A program made the translations under genes and the position numbers. Of a stretch of DNA of 33,645 nt, positions 6,674 through 12,990 are shown one piece after another. Source of the DNA: a virus; IMG/VR virus record IMGVR_UViG_3300046680_000542, positions 1 through 33,645 of that record, one strand, 5' to 3'. Position 1 is the stretch's first letter; every line of letters begins with the position of its first letter. The notes under the pieces were generated by a model. That model did not search any database and was not told the DNA's origin. It saw nothing but the letters and a program-made list of their open reading frames with translations.

Positions 6674-6973
6674 TCATGTGCTGCGGTTGGAGAAGACTAC
6701 GTCTTCTAGACATGCGATCGCCGCCGCGGTGTAGCTGTCGCGGTAGGTGTCGCGGTACGAACCGTTCTGATCGTTCTCAGAGACAAACACAAGCGTGCCG
6801 GCGCGCCGTTCGGCAGATTTTTCGAGACCGTTTAGGAGAGCGGCGCGGCCAAGCATTCCGTAGGCGTCGCGAAGCTTCTCGACCCCGTCCGGGCATGCGA
6901 TGAGATGGCCGACGTCGTCTGTGCCGTGTTCGCGTCCGAGCGCGCGCGCGAGTTCGAATGTCGTGACAAACAT
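6674..6973 (-). CDS. Hypothetical protein (99 aa)
   Basis: First gene of the minus-strand operon, reading from the divergent promoter region. The ATG at 6973 has a GGGGG ribosome site. It is a soluble, mostly helical protein. Near residues 70-82 lies a short internal repeat, Ser-Tyr-Arg-Asp-Thr-Tyr-Arg-Asp-Ser-Tyr. No family recognised. Confidence 0.6.
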   Translation of the reverse strand: MFVTTFELARALGREHGTDDVGHLIACPDGVEKLRDAYGMLGRAALLNGLEKSAERRAGTLVFVSENDQNGSYRDTYRDSYTAAAIACLEDVVFSNRST

Positions 6974-7112
6974 GTGCCCCCGTTGCGTTGGTGAATCTCT
7001 CTATCTAGCTACCGTCCGTCGCGCGCGTCCCCGCTCGAAAGTGACTTTCGCGTTGTCGGTGTCGACCGACGGATGGTAGACAGCGAGACTCGCAAAAGGA
7101 AGGCCAAGAGCC
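6974..7112. promoter_or_regulatory. Divergent promoter region with a central palindrome
   Basis: The 15-base palindrome CGAAAGTGACTTTCG (7036-7050) sits midway between two promoters. On the minus strand the -10 is TAGATA (7007-7002). On the plus strand TTGTCG (7053-7058) and TAGACA (7077-7082) are 18 bases apart. The palindrome centre is about 47 bases upstream of both predicted transcription starts, a classic position for an activator, though repression is also possible. It is the best example of the GAAAG-N3-CTTTC site. Confidence 0.6.
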
Positions 7113-7544
7113 ATGAAGAGCAAACTGAAGAACGGGACTATGTCTCGGGCCGCGTGGATTCGCTCGCAGCCCAAGAGTATGCCGGCCAAGGAGGTCGTCC
7201 GACTCGGTAAAGAAGTGGGCTATGAGATCCCGCTCTCCGCAGTCCACAATGTACGTTGGCAAGCCAAGACGAACGCTTCGGTCAACGGCGGATCGCTGGC
7301 GAAAGCGAATGGGAAGAAGAAACCCAGGTCCTATAAGAAGTTTCTTGCCGATCGCGAACGCGTCAAAGAGTCCACGGCGACTATCCTTCGCAACGTGAAC
7401 GTGAATCATCTCCGAAAGCCGAGCGCGTATGGAGCCGGGGACACGACGGAGTTTCTCGCGTTTTGCGAACAGAACTTCCGCACGCTCGTCAAGCAAGCCG
7501 TGCGCGAAGAGCTCCGCAACTTGATCGGTGCGCCGGAAGCCTGA
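7113..7544 (+). CDS. Putative DNA-binding protein (143 aa)
   Basis: The N-terminal 50 residues read like a small winged or homeodomain-like helix-turn-helix: Ser-Arg-Ala-Ala-Trp-Ile-Arg, Met-Pro-Ala-Lys-Glu-Val-Val, a Gly turn, and a recognition helix ending in Val-His-Asn-Val-Arg. I recall this pattern from many short proteins of Myxococcota, without a known role. A basic linker and a helical C-terminus follow (Phe-Leu-Ala-Phe-Cys ... Leu-Val-Lys-Gln-Ala-Val-Arg-Glu-Glu-Leu-Arg). GGAAGG precedes the ATG. Because it sits at the palindrome 7036-7050, it is a candidate for the regulator of the composite operators. Confidence 0.6.
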   Translation: MKSKLKNGTMSRAAWIRSQPKSMPAKEVVRLGKEVGYEIPLSAVHNVRWQAKTNASVNGGSLAKANGKKKPRSYKKFLADRERVKESTATILRNVNVNHLRKPSAYGAGDTTEFLAFCEQNFRTLVKQAVREELRNLIGAPEA

Positions 7545-7551
7545 CGAAGGG

Positions 7552-7578
7552 GGCCGGACAGGTCGCCTCTGTCCGGCC
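7552..7578. terminator. Bidirectional hairpin terminator
   Basis: GGCCGGACAG (7552-7561) pairs perfectly with CTGTCCGGCC (7569-7578) over a 7-base loop. It lies between two convergent genes (stops at 7544 and 7585). T-runs are absent, so termination efficiency is uncertain. Confidence 0.7.
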
Positions 7579-7584
7579 GTGTCG

Positions 7585-7986
7585 TCACAGCATGAATGCG
7601 GCGATTTGTTGAAGCGCTCTGAGCGTGTTCGCTGCCATGTCCGTTTGCGCCATCATGCCCACGGTGCTCGCGAAGGCAAATATTTCATCCGCCTTGGGAT
7701 GATCGTCGAGTCCGACGTGCTGCAGGGCGTCTCGTTTGAACCACGCCGACACGTGGCTCTCGGTGATCGGATCGTAGTAGTAGTCGGTGCGAAGTTTCTT
7801 TTCGATGTCGTCGTGCACGCTTGAGATGCGCTCTGGCCGTGCTTCGAGCGCGAAGCCAGAGAGGTCCAGCAAGCCCGTGAGGGGCAACTCGACGTCGTAG
7901 CCGCCACGCGTCAGCCGGTCGCGAATCTCGGCGTACGTCGACGGTAGGACTTGCAGGGTAGCGAGCGTGTGAGTCGATCGGGTCAT
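7585..7986 (-). CDS. Hypothetical protein (133 aa)
   Basis: Unrecognised. It has a helical N-terminus, a Gly-Gly-Tyr-Asp-Val-Glu-Leu-Pro-Leu strand, an Arg/Glu/Lys helix around residues 52-68, a Tyr-Tyr-Tyr-Asp turn, and a C-terminal helix rich in Ala, Met and Leu. Its start overlaps the stop of the upstream zinc-ribbon gene (TCAT at 7983-7986), so the two are coupled. Confidence 0.6.
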   Translation of the reverse strand: MTRSTHTLATLQVLPSTYAEIRDRLTRGGYDVELPLTGLLDLSGFALEARPERISSVHDDIEKKLRTDYYYDPITESHVSAWFKRDALQHVGLDDHPKADEIFAFASTVGMMAQTDMAANTLRALQQIAAFML

Positions 7987-8177
7987 CGTTCGGAGTGTCC
8001 TTTCGTGGGCTCGGCGGAGCTTGGCGGCCTGGCCTCGATGATCGGATAGCCTAGTTCGTAGGCAAGTTCCTCGGCGTGGAACTCATGGCACCAGCCGCAG
8101 TACTTGTTTTCGATGTCATCGGGGTTGTAGCTCTTCTGTTTGCACTTGTTGCAGCGAATGGATACGGGCGCGAGCAT
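7983..8177 (-). CDS. Zinc-ribbon mini-protein (64 aa)
   Basis: Pattern C-x2-C-x15-C-x2-C-x2-H (starting at residue 9) with Asn-Pro-Asp-Asp-Ile-Glu between the pairs. This matches a very common family of short zinc-binding proteins of unknown role found in bacteria and phages. The C-terminal half is Pro/Ser/Glu-rich and probably unstructured. The first 62 bases overlap the end of the membrane-protein gene at 8116 in another frame. The cysteine signature makes this frame credible. Confidence 0.65.
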   Translation of the reverse strand: MLAPVSIRCNKCKQKSYNPDDIENKYCGWCHEFHAEELAYELGYPIIEARPPSSAEPTKGHSER

Positions 8178-8358
8178 CGCTTGCCTTTCGTTCGAGAGAA
8201 CCGAAGAGAACTAGCGAGACAACCGCTAAGACGATGATCAGCGCGACGCAGGCCATGGCGAGCGCTTCTTCGTCGAAACGCTCTTTCATCCGATCGATCG
8301 CGCGGCGTTCCTCGACCGCGAGGCGGAGCTCCGTCTCAAGCTTAGGGTCAGTGGCCAT
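8116..8358 (-). CDS. Single-pass membrane protein with flanking helices (80 aa)
   Basis: Charged N-terminal helix rich in Glu/Arg (1-30), one strong hydrophobic segment (about 33-54), then a charged helix. The start is ATG 8358. TATCGG lies exactly 6 bases upstream, so a leaderless message is likely; an earlier in-frame ATG is at 8376. The 62-base overlap with the zinc-ribbon gene is unusual but both frames carry a clear signature. Function unknown; the shape resembles phage spanin or exclusion proteins only superficially. Confidence 0.5.
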   Translation of the reverse strand: MATDPKLETELRLAVEERRAIDRMKERFDEEALAMACVALIIVLAVVSLVLFGSLERKASDARARIHSLQQVQTEELQPR

Positions 8359-8439
8359 CGCGCACCGATATCGCACACCGGTTCGCGGGTCCGCAAGTAA
8401 CTTTCAGCCAAGTTCGCGCGGCCACGGTATCTCTCCCGC
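8359..8439. promoter_or_regulatory. Divergent promoters between the membrane protein and the Acb2-like gene
   Basis: On the plus strand TATCTC (8428-8433) stands 6 bases before the ATG at 8440. On the minus strand TATCGG (8370-8365) stands 6 bases before the ATG at 8358, with TTGCGG (8396-8391) as a possible -35. An imperfect copy of the inverted repeat (GCAAG-TAA-CTTTC, 8393-8405) lies between them. Both messages should be leaderless. Confidence 0.5.
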
Positions 8440-8712
8440 ATGCCATCGATCACCGAACACGACCTGGACCATTGGTTTCAGTACCATCCGCCCCGCGAGG
8501 GCCAGCGGGAGCGATACGAGCTCATCCGTGCACAGGCGAAGACGTTCGCACGGGTAGTACTAGATACGACATCGCCCGGCGCCGACCAGAGCGCCGCGAT
8601 TCGGAAAATCCGTGAAACCGTCTTCACCGCGAACGCGGCGATCGCGCTCGAAGGCGAAGTGCAGAGCGTCTACTACGCCCAGCGGACTCGGCGAAGGAGC
8701 GACGAAGAGTGA
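8440..8712 (+). CDS. acb2: Acb2-like anti-CBASS protein (cyclic-nucleotide sponge)
   Basis: Acb2 proteins are small phage proteins that bind the cyclic nucleotide signals made by CBASS cyclases and so keep the effectors silent. The first 70 residues here carry the family pattern in order: a Phe-x-Tyr-His-Pro-Pro motif (13-18), a Gln then Arg-Tyr-x-x-Ile-Arg (25-30), Ala-Lys (33-34), a Pro near 46, an Ala-Ile-x-x-Ile-Arg helix (53-58) and the closing Ala-Asn-Ala-Ala-Ile-Ala (64-69). Family members usually end near there. This one has about 20 more charged residues. TATCTC six bases before the ATG suggests leaderless expression. It heads a plus-strand operon. Confidence 0.85.
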   Translation: MPSITEHDLDHWFQYHPPREGQRERYELIRAQAKTFARVVLDTTSPGADQSAAIRKIRETVFTANAAIALEGEVQSVYYAQRTRRRSDEE

Positions 8713-9038
8713 CCCTCGAAACGCTTGCCGCGGATGTAGTCGCAACGTACGACGATCGCTTGCGCAACGAAGTGTGCGCGCTCGCGTTTTTTCAAGCCGT
8801 CGAAAAGATGCGTTCGGCGCTCGGAGAAAGCCCCGAACGGCCGGAGCGTCCACCGGTGAAAGTGTGGGACGCGCTGCCGGTAGAGCTGCAGGCCATGATG
8901 CACATCTCGAAGGTGCTCGGGTCGTTGTCGGAGTCGGCGCGTTTCCGCGCGATCGTCGTGATCGCTCTCGCGTTGGCTCCTGATGCGTTCAGCGAAAGCG
9001 AGTATTCCGCGTTGGCTCGTCGGGCCAAGGGCATTTGA
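8709..9038 (+). CDS. Hypothetical helical protein (109 aa)
   Basis: Starts at a GTG overlapping the stop of the Acb2-like gene (GTGA), so it is translationally coupled to it. Predicted largely helical, with a Pro-Glu-Arg-Pro linker near residues 41-50 and hydrophobic helices in the second half. No motif recognised. Its close tie to the anti-CBASS gene makes another anti-defence or early function plausible, but only by association. Confidence 0.6.
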   Translation: MTLETLAADVVATYDDRLRNEVCALAFFQAVEKMRSALGESPERPERPPVKVWDALPVELQAMMHISKVLGSLSESARFRAIVVIALALAPDAFSESEYSALARRAKGI

Positions 9039-9066
9039 TCGCTCATCGACGACGGCCGAGCTCGGG

Positions 9067-9078
9067 TAGTTCTCGATC
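9067..9078 (+). promoter_or_regulatory. Leaderless -10 of the SspB-like gene
   Basis: TAGTTC (9067-9072) lies 6 bases before the GTG at 9079. No ribosome-binding site and no clear -35. Confidence 0.4.
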
Positions 9079-9543
9079 GTGCAACCTGCCGAGCCATCCA
9101 AAGCCGACGTCGCCCTTCTGTGGATCGGAAGCGGTCTGATCCGCGTGCACTTTGATGCTTCGCGCAGCGATCAAGTCCTCGTGCCAGAGTCCATGCGGAC
9201 GAGCCAGAACGTCGTCATGGAGTTCGGGCTCGCGATGCCTAGGCCCATACACGATTTGAAAATCGATCAAGACGCCATCAGCGGGACGTTGTCGTTCCCG
9301 GGCGGGCTAACGCAGTGGGTGATCATTCACTGGGAGGCCGTGTTCGTCATTGCGTCGCCGGTCTTGGAAAAGGTCGCGGTGTGGTGGGCCGATGCGCCCG
9401 ATTCCGTCCAGCGCAAGATGCTTGAGGTCGCAGGTGAGACCGCGAATGAAAAGCTACGCGACAAAAGGCCGAAGCTCGGCCTGGTGAAGTCAAAGCCCAG
9501 ACGCAAAAACCATCTTCGCTCGATTCCGGGAGGTAAGAAGTGA
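9079..9543 (+). CDS. SspB-like protein (possible ClpXP adaptor, 154 aa)
   Basis: SspB adaptors tether tagged proteins to the ClpX unfoldase. Residues 10-95 follow the pattern of SspB-like proteins: a Val-x-Phe-Asp strand, a Val-Leu-Val-Pro-Glu turn, a Val-Val-Met-Glu-Phe-Gly-Leu strand, an Asp-Leu-x-x-Asp turn, Gly-Thr-Leu-Ser-Phe-Pro-Gly, and a Trp-Glu-Ala-Val-Phe-Val-Ile-Ala-Ser strand. The fold assignment rests on this pattern alone. The last 40 residues are strongly basic. Bacterial SspB ends in a ClpX-docking peptide; a Leu-Gly-Leu-Val-Lys segment (about residues 134-138) inside the basic tail might play that part. GTG start chosen from the leaderless promoter. Confidence 0.5.
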   Translation: MQPAEPSKADVALLWIGSGLIRVHFDASRSDQVLVPESMRTSQNVVMEFGLAMPRPIHDLKIDQDAISGTLSFPGGLTQWVIIHWEAVFVIASPVLEKVAVWWADAPDSVQRKMLEVAGETANEKLRDKRPKLGLVKSKPRRKNHLRSIPGGKK

Positions 9544-9809
9544 CAGTGCACAGCGTATTCACCGAGGTACAAGCGGCGCTTCTGAACTCGGATTGCGACC
9601 CGAACGATGCGGGCTTGCAGGGGCTCTGCGCGTTGTACACGTTCACGTCGACAGAGTTGGAGGACTCGGAGCTCGCCGAAGCCGTGGCCCAAGCCCTGGT
9701 GAAGGTCTGGGTGGCGCGCGCCGCGGCGTGTTTGCCGCGTGAGATGCGACGGGAGCTGCGAGCCCGCGTTCTGAAGGCCGAGCGCAAGCCTCGAAAGCTC
9801 AAGTCATGA
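9540..9809 (+). CDS. Hypothetical helical protein (89 aa)
   Basis: GTG start overlapping the stop of the SspB-like gene. A central acidic helix with Glu-Asp-Ser-Glu-Leu-Ala-Glu-Ala-Val is followed by a basic C-terminus rich in Arg and Lys. Three cysteines (about residues 19, 30 and 64). Family unknown. Its own stop overlaps the next start (ATGA), so the block 9079-9994 is one coupled operon. Confidence 0.6.
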   Translation: MTVHSVFTEVQAALLNSDCDPNDAGLQGLCALYTFTSTELEDSELAEAVAQALVKVWVARAAACLPREMRRELRARVLKAERKPRKLKS

Positions 9810-9994
9810 GAGTGGCGACGCTGGCGTGCGCCAGCTGTGGCGTGGCGCTCGATCCGGACGAGCTCCTGTGGTGCGCGAAGTGTCTTCCGCGCTGCGATAA
9901 CTGCGGCGCGAGCGATCACGACGCGGGTCCCATCGATCCGGTGACGATGGAATGCACGGAGTGCGTATGGGAGCACGAAGCCCGTGACGCCTAA
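9806..9994 (+). CDS. Double zinc-ribbon mini-protein (62 aa)
   Basis: Four C-x2-C pairs: near residues 8, 23, 30 and 50. This is a complete set for two zinc sites, as in rubredoxin-like or zinc-ribbon modules. The protein is too small for an added domain, so it probably serves as a binding module in a complex or a nucleic-acid binder. Starts in an ATGA overlap with the gene before. Confidence 0.65.
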   Translation: MRVATLACASCGVALDPDELLWCAKCLPRCDNCGASDHDAGPIDPVTMECTECVWEHEARDA

Positions 9995-10226
9995 GCGCTG
10001 GCAAGACTGCCGCGCGTTCGTGCGCGACTTGATCGAACGCGAATATCTCGTCGAGGGTCGCCCGGTGATGTCGGACGGGATATACTTGTACATGTACGAG
10101 CTCTGGCGCGACGGAGCTCGCTTCGCTTTGAGAGCGATGAAGCGCAAGGGCTATGTCTCCCAATACCCGAAAGCAGTTAGCACTTCGTCGCATCGAAAAA
10201 CACGTCGGCGCAACGATGCCGCCTGA
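9984..10226 (+). CDS. Small basic protein (80 aa)
   Basis: GTG at 9984, 11 bases inside the end of the zinc-ribbon gene. The first 50 residues look structured (Trp-x-Asp-Cys-Arg, a Tyr-Leu-Tyr-Met-Tyr-Glu-Leu-Trp helix). The last 25 are basic and low in complexity, and they overlap the next gene in another frame. Function unknown. Confidence 0.5.
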   Translation: MTPKRWQDCRAFVRDLIEREYLVEGRPVMSDGIYLYMYELWRDGARFALRAMKRKGYVSQYPKAVSTSSHRKTRRRNDAA

Positions 10227-10353
10227 CGTGTATACGCCGATGAGCCTGCTTCGGGTCTGTGACATCGACGCGTTCGCGGACTGGCTCGAAAAGGGCCCCG
10301 TGAGCGGCAAGGGGCGCGCCTCGGTAGTTCCCATGGATGACTTCGAAGATTGA
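10153..10353 (+). CDS. Hypothetical protein (66 aa)
   Basis: Overlaps the preceding gene by 74 bases if the first ATG is used; a later start at 10216 would shorten the overlap to about 11 bases. The product has a basic N-terminal helix, a Val-Cys-Asp-Ile-Asp-Ala-Phe-Ala-Asp-Trp-Leu helix and an acidic end (Asp-Asp-Phe-Glu-Asp). No family. Confidence 0.5.
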   Translation: MSPNTRKQLALRRIEKHVGATMPPDVYTPMSLLRVCDIDAFADWLEKGPVSGKGRASVVPMDDFED

Positions 10354-10813
10354 TTCGAGCCGTGTGAGCGTCGCGCGCGTTAGGCGTGCCATTCGAAAGC
10401 GTCTGCAGGCTGGTGAGTCGGCTCAGTGCCCGTGCTGCGGCCGTCTGGCCCGCATGCGGCGCGGCCACATCTCGGCGTCGATGGCAAGGACGCTGATCAA
10501 AATCTATCAGGCGAGCCCACGGGAGCCGTTTCAGTGCCGCGCCATCTTCGCGCGCGACTCCAACGGCGACTACGCCAAGCTCCGCTACTGGGGCTTGTTG
10601 AAGAAAGCCGGCGAGAAGGCTGGTTGGTGGCGCCTGACGGCTCTCGGACGGGCGTTTGTGCGCGGACGAGCCGAGGTGCCGGCCACGGCGCTGACGTTCA
10701 ACCGGCGACTGTATGCGCTCGTTGGCGAGCCGATGTCGATTCGGGACTGCTTCGCCAACGTAGACGACTACGAGTCGATGCTTCGGCGCACCCGAGGCCC
10801 CGCAAAGAGTTAG
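10337..10813 (+). CDS. Phage winged-helix protein with a zinc knuckle (158 aa)
   Basis: A basic N-terminal helix leads to C-x-C-C-Gly (residues 31-34), then a helix (Ser-Met-Ala-Arg-Thr-Leu-Ile-Lys-Ile-Tyr). A winged-helix-like part follows: Asp-Tyr-Ala-Lys-Leu-Arg-Tyr-Trp-Gly-Leu, then Gly-Trp-Trp-Arg-Leu-Thr and Gly-Arg-Ala-Phe-Val-Arg-Gly. The C-terminal Pro-Met-Ser-Ile-Arg-Asp and Asp-Tyr complete a pattern I know from unnamed proteins common in phages and prophages. Likely a DNA-binding protein acting in phage replication or regulation; the role is not established. Its start lies within the end of the preceding gene. Confidence 0.65.
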   Translation: MTSKIDSSRVSVARVRRAIRKRLQAGESAQCPCCGRLARMRRGHISASMARTLIKIYQASPREPFQCRAIFARDSNGDYAKLRYWGLLKKAGEKAGWWRLTALGRAFVRGRAEVPATALTFNRRLYALVGEPMSIRDCFANVDDYESMLRRTRGPAKS

Positions 10814-10969
10814 CCTTCACGTACAGATATGTAGGGGTTTTTGGTCGTTTTTCGGCTGAAATGCAGGGAAATGTGCGTTATTGGCCGTTTTGCGCGTGTT
10901 TTGGCGCCCACGCGGCCCGCGCGGTGTAATCCGGACAGGCGAGCTGGCGGAGCTAAGCTGTGAGTCGTT

Positions 10970-11341
10970 GTGCCGCGTACGAACCTCGAAGGCGACATCG
11001 CTCTGGCGCTCTCAGCGATCGCGGCCGAGCTGCGCATGGAAGTCGACGCGATGCCCGTGTCCGTGATGGGCGTGCTGCGAATGCTCAGCGCCGCGCACTA
11101 CGCCGCGGGGACGCGAGACACGGTCGATCGGCTCACCAAAGCGCGCCAGCCTGGTGACAGTGAATTGCCTTCGACCAACTCGGAGGTCACGCGGGCGGTC
11201 GGCGCGCGCGCCCGCCGACGACAAAGCGAAGTCCCGCCGAGCAAGCGGCCGACCCCGTTGATTCCTCCACAACGTCGGCTCGCGACGACGGTGATTCCTC
11301 CGCGCAAGCATGACGACGACGACAGCGGCGAGCTGAACTAG
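10970..11341 (+). CDS. Hypothetical protein with a disordered tail (123 aa)
   Basis: GTG at 10970 is the first plausible start after a 156-base gap that holds T-rich runs (10834-10853) but no gene. Residues 1-60 are predicted helical (Ala/Leu/Met-rich). The rest is Arg, Pro, Ser and Thr with two similar Pro-Pro segments (Leu-Ile-Pro-Pro and Val-Ile-Pro-Pro), then a stretch of four Asp. Probably a small helical domain on a flexible tail. Function unknown. Confidence 0.55.
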   Translation: MPRTNLEGDIALALSAIAAELRMEVDAMPVSVMGVLRMLSAAHYAAGTRDTVDRLTKARQPGDSELPSTNSEVTRAVGARARRRQSEVPPSKRPTPLIPPQRRLATTVIPPRKHDDDDSGELN

Positions 11342-11365
11342 TCAGCGACACGAAGCCGCGCGCGG

Positions 11366-11377
11366 TATTCAAAGTTC
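11366..11377 (+). promoter_or_regulatory. Leaderless -10 of the gene at 11378
   Basis: TATTCA (11366-11371) ends 6 bases before the GTG at 11378. No ribosome-binding site is present. Confidence 0.4.
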
Positions 11378-11596
11378 GTGATCGAAGTCGACAAGCGCGT
11401 CCGTTTATATGAACGGCGTTGTGATAGTTGCGGTCGCTTCTGGGCGTGCGAGTTCGAACTGATAGGCGAATGCCCGATGTGCGCGCACCTGAAAATCGAG
11501 GCTGCTGAAGATGGCGTCAGGCAAATGAAGCGAACTGTGCGGGCGATCCGAGGCGCGATGACACGAAAGAAGAAATATGTCCGTGAGAAAGCCTAG
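11378..11596 (+). CDS. Zinc-ribbon protein with basic helix (72 aa)
   Basis: C-x2-C-Gly near residue 15 and C-x2-C near residue 32, with Phe-Trp-Ala-Cys between them, form a single zinc ribbon. The C-terminal 35 residues are a Lys/Arg-rich helix. The combination suggests nucleic-acid binding. GTG start supported by a TATTCA hexamer 6 bases upstream. It overlaps the next Cys-rich gene by 20 bases. Confidence 0.6.
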   Translation: MIEVDKRVRLYERRCDSCGRFWACEFELIGECPMCAHLKIEAAEDGVRQMKRTVRAIRGAMTRKKKYVREKA

Positions 11597-11789
11597 TTGT
11601 GAGTGCTGTGGTCGCGTGCGCAAAGACGCTTTGAACGTCGCGAAGTGCGACCACTGCCGAAAGTATGTTTGCGGCGAGTCCTATTGCCGAATCCCGCACG
11701 ACTCCGGGACGTGCGGGGACGCGCTACGCAACTTCAGCGAGCGCCGAAAAGCCGGAGATGCAATCGCGTGCTCGCCCAGCGCTTTGTAG
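11577..11789 (+). CDS. Cys-rich zinc-finger protein (70 aa)
   Basis: Arrangement C-x-C-C-Gly (8-12), C-x2-C (24-27), a Cys near 32, another near 37, then His and Cys (41 and 46). This resembles a B-box or AN1-like two-zinc fold and echoes the 43-residue gene at 5561. No enzyme motif. Likely a protein- or nucleic-acid-binding module. Confidence 0.6.
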   Translation: MSVRKPSCECCGRVRKDALNVAKCDHCRKYVCGESYCRIPHDSGTCGDALRNFSERRKAGDAIACSPSAL

Positions 11790-12004
11790 CGATCTGTGAC
11801 GGGCCGCAATGCTCCAAGCGGACGCGCGTGTGGGTGGTGTTCAAGATGGCCCCGGCCGTTCGTGGGCTACAGCACCCGATCTCTTTGGCGCCGCTGAAAG
11901 TGATTTTGCCGTCGGGTTGGTCATGGGCGTGGGTGTCGGATAAATCGGCGACTCAGGTGTTTTGCAAGCGCCATACACGCGCGCGCTCGCGCGCCAGCAA
12001 GTGA
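11768..12004 (+). CDS. Small protein with Cys/His pairs (78 aa)
   Basis: The frame is open far upstream, but a GTG at 11768 with GGAGA about 9 bases before it is the best start. Residues 9-15 hold C-x4-C. A Trp-containing middle (Pro-Ser-Gly-Trp-Ser-Trp-Ala-Trp) and a late C-x2-H (residues 67-70) could complete a metal site. Similar short C-...-W-...-C proteins occur in many phages. Function unknown. Confidence 0.5.
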   Translation: MLAQRFVAICDGPQCSKRTRVWVVFKMAPAVRGLQHPISLAPLKVILPSGWSWAWVSDKSATQVFCKRHTRARSRASK

Positions 12005-12011
12005 GGTCCAC

Positions 12012-12287
12012 GTGTCGCGACTCGAAGACTACTTCGTGGTGCAGCTCGGGCTGTTGATCGAGCGCAGTAGCCACATGCAATACAGTGTCGGCCGGATTCT
12101 TCGCGGCGGTCTGAGCGAGATGGACATCCCGTCTGGGATGTCTACGCGCGAATGCCTGTTGCGCGACATGGACGATCTCAAGGCGTCGATTCTGAGCGTC
12201 GAGCGCGCGCTGTCTCCCGTCCTTGGAGGCTTGGTGTCGGCGCGGGCGTTCGCGGCCGCTACCGAGCCCGCGAGTCGGAGTAAATGA
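12012..12287 (+). CDS. Hypothetical helical protein (91 aa)
   Basis: GTG start with GAGG about 7 bases upstream. The protein is helical, with Met-rich and charged segments (Glu-Met-Asp-Ile-Pro-Ser-Gly-Met) in the middle. Function unknown. ATGA overlap with the next gene. Confidence 0.6.
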   Translation: MSRLEDYFVVQLGLLIERSSHMQYSVGRILRGGLSEMDIPSGMSTRECLLRDMDDLKASILSVERALSPVLGGLVSARAFAAATEPASRSK

Positions 12288-12610
12288 CACGGCCCCATCC
12301 GGGCCCATCCGGAGCTGCGCTCGCCGCCCCCGCGTTGCTGGCCGCCATCCGCGCCGAAGAACAGCGACGTGTCGTGAAGGCGCTTCGCGACAAACTCGCC
12401 CCGACTGGGGCGGAGTTGGTGTCACAACCTCCGGAGCCAGACGAAACGGCCCGTGAACGCGTAGCGATGTTAGCCGGCCGAGCAAAGCTAGACGAGCGCG
12501 AGGCGCTCGAACGGAGGCTCGCTGCCGAGTACGGGGGGAATCGACGAGCGAAGCGCCGCGCCCGCGTCGAGGCGAAACGCGCGATGAGGCCCAAGAAGCG
12601 GCTACGATGA
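12284..12610 (+). CDS. Basic hypothetical protein (108 aa)
   Basis: ATGA overlap with the preceding gene fixes the start. The sequence is a long Ala/Arg/Glu/Leu helix interrupted by a Pro-rich stretch at residues 49-52, ending in a Lys/Arg block of about 20 residues. A coiled-coil with a nucleic-acid-binding tail is possible. Confidence 0.55.
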   Translation: MTRPHPGPSGAALAAPALLAAIRAEEQRRVVKALRDKLAPTGAELVSQPPEPDETARERVAMLAGRAKLDEREALERRLAAEYGGNRRAKRRARVEAKRAMRPKKRLR

Positions 12611-12626
12611 ACACGGAGGACTTCCA

Positions 12627-12794
12627 ATGCACATCGACACCACAGTGGCCGGCGCCGCGATCGTCGCTCTCGCAATCTTCGCCCACGCTTGGCACGGGCG
12701 AATCACCGGCAACCCCGTGCTTCTAAGCGTGCTCGGTTGGGTGATCAATATCCTGACCGCGTTGGCACTCTTGGCGTGTTGGCTGCGGCACTAA
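12627..12794 (+). CDS. Small membrane protein, two transmembrane segments (55 aa)
   Basis: A clear ribosome-binding site (GGAGGA, 7 bases before the ATG) supports this short gene. Hydrophobic segments at about residues 7-22 and 32-51, separated by a short polar hairpin (His-Gly-Arg-Ile-Thr-Gly-Asn), give a two-pass membrane protein. A holin is possible from size and shape but no lysin is adjacent. It ends the long plus-strand block, before a terminator hairpin. Confidence 0.65.
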   Translation: MHIDTTVAGAAIVALAIFAHAWHGRITGNPVLLSVLGWVINILTALALLACWLRH

Positions 12795-12812
12795 ATGCAC
12801 TAGGATGGAGTG

Positions 12813-12862
12813 ACGGGCCGCCGCTGAGTCGTCCTCTGTGTTTTGAGGCAGCGGCGGGCCGT
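12813..12862. terminator. Hairpin between convergent genes
   Basis: A 14-base arm (12813-12826) pairs with 12849-12862 with one mismatch, over a 22-base loop. It stands between the stops at 12794 (+) and 12991 (-). A second GC hairpin (CCGCGGG at 12920 with CCCGCGG at 12934) follows. Together they should end transcription from both sides. I see no gene in 12795-12990. Confidence 0.5.
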
Positions 12863-12990
12863 TCAGAATTTGGTGTCGCGGGCACGCGGGACGGGGCTGA
12901 ACTTCTGCCTTCAATGGGGCCGCGGGCGAGGGCCCCGCGGAAATGCGCGCGCGCGACGGGTTGGAGAGTTGCCCGAGGTGCGCGCCGATG

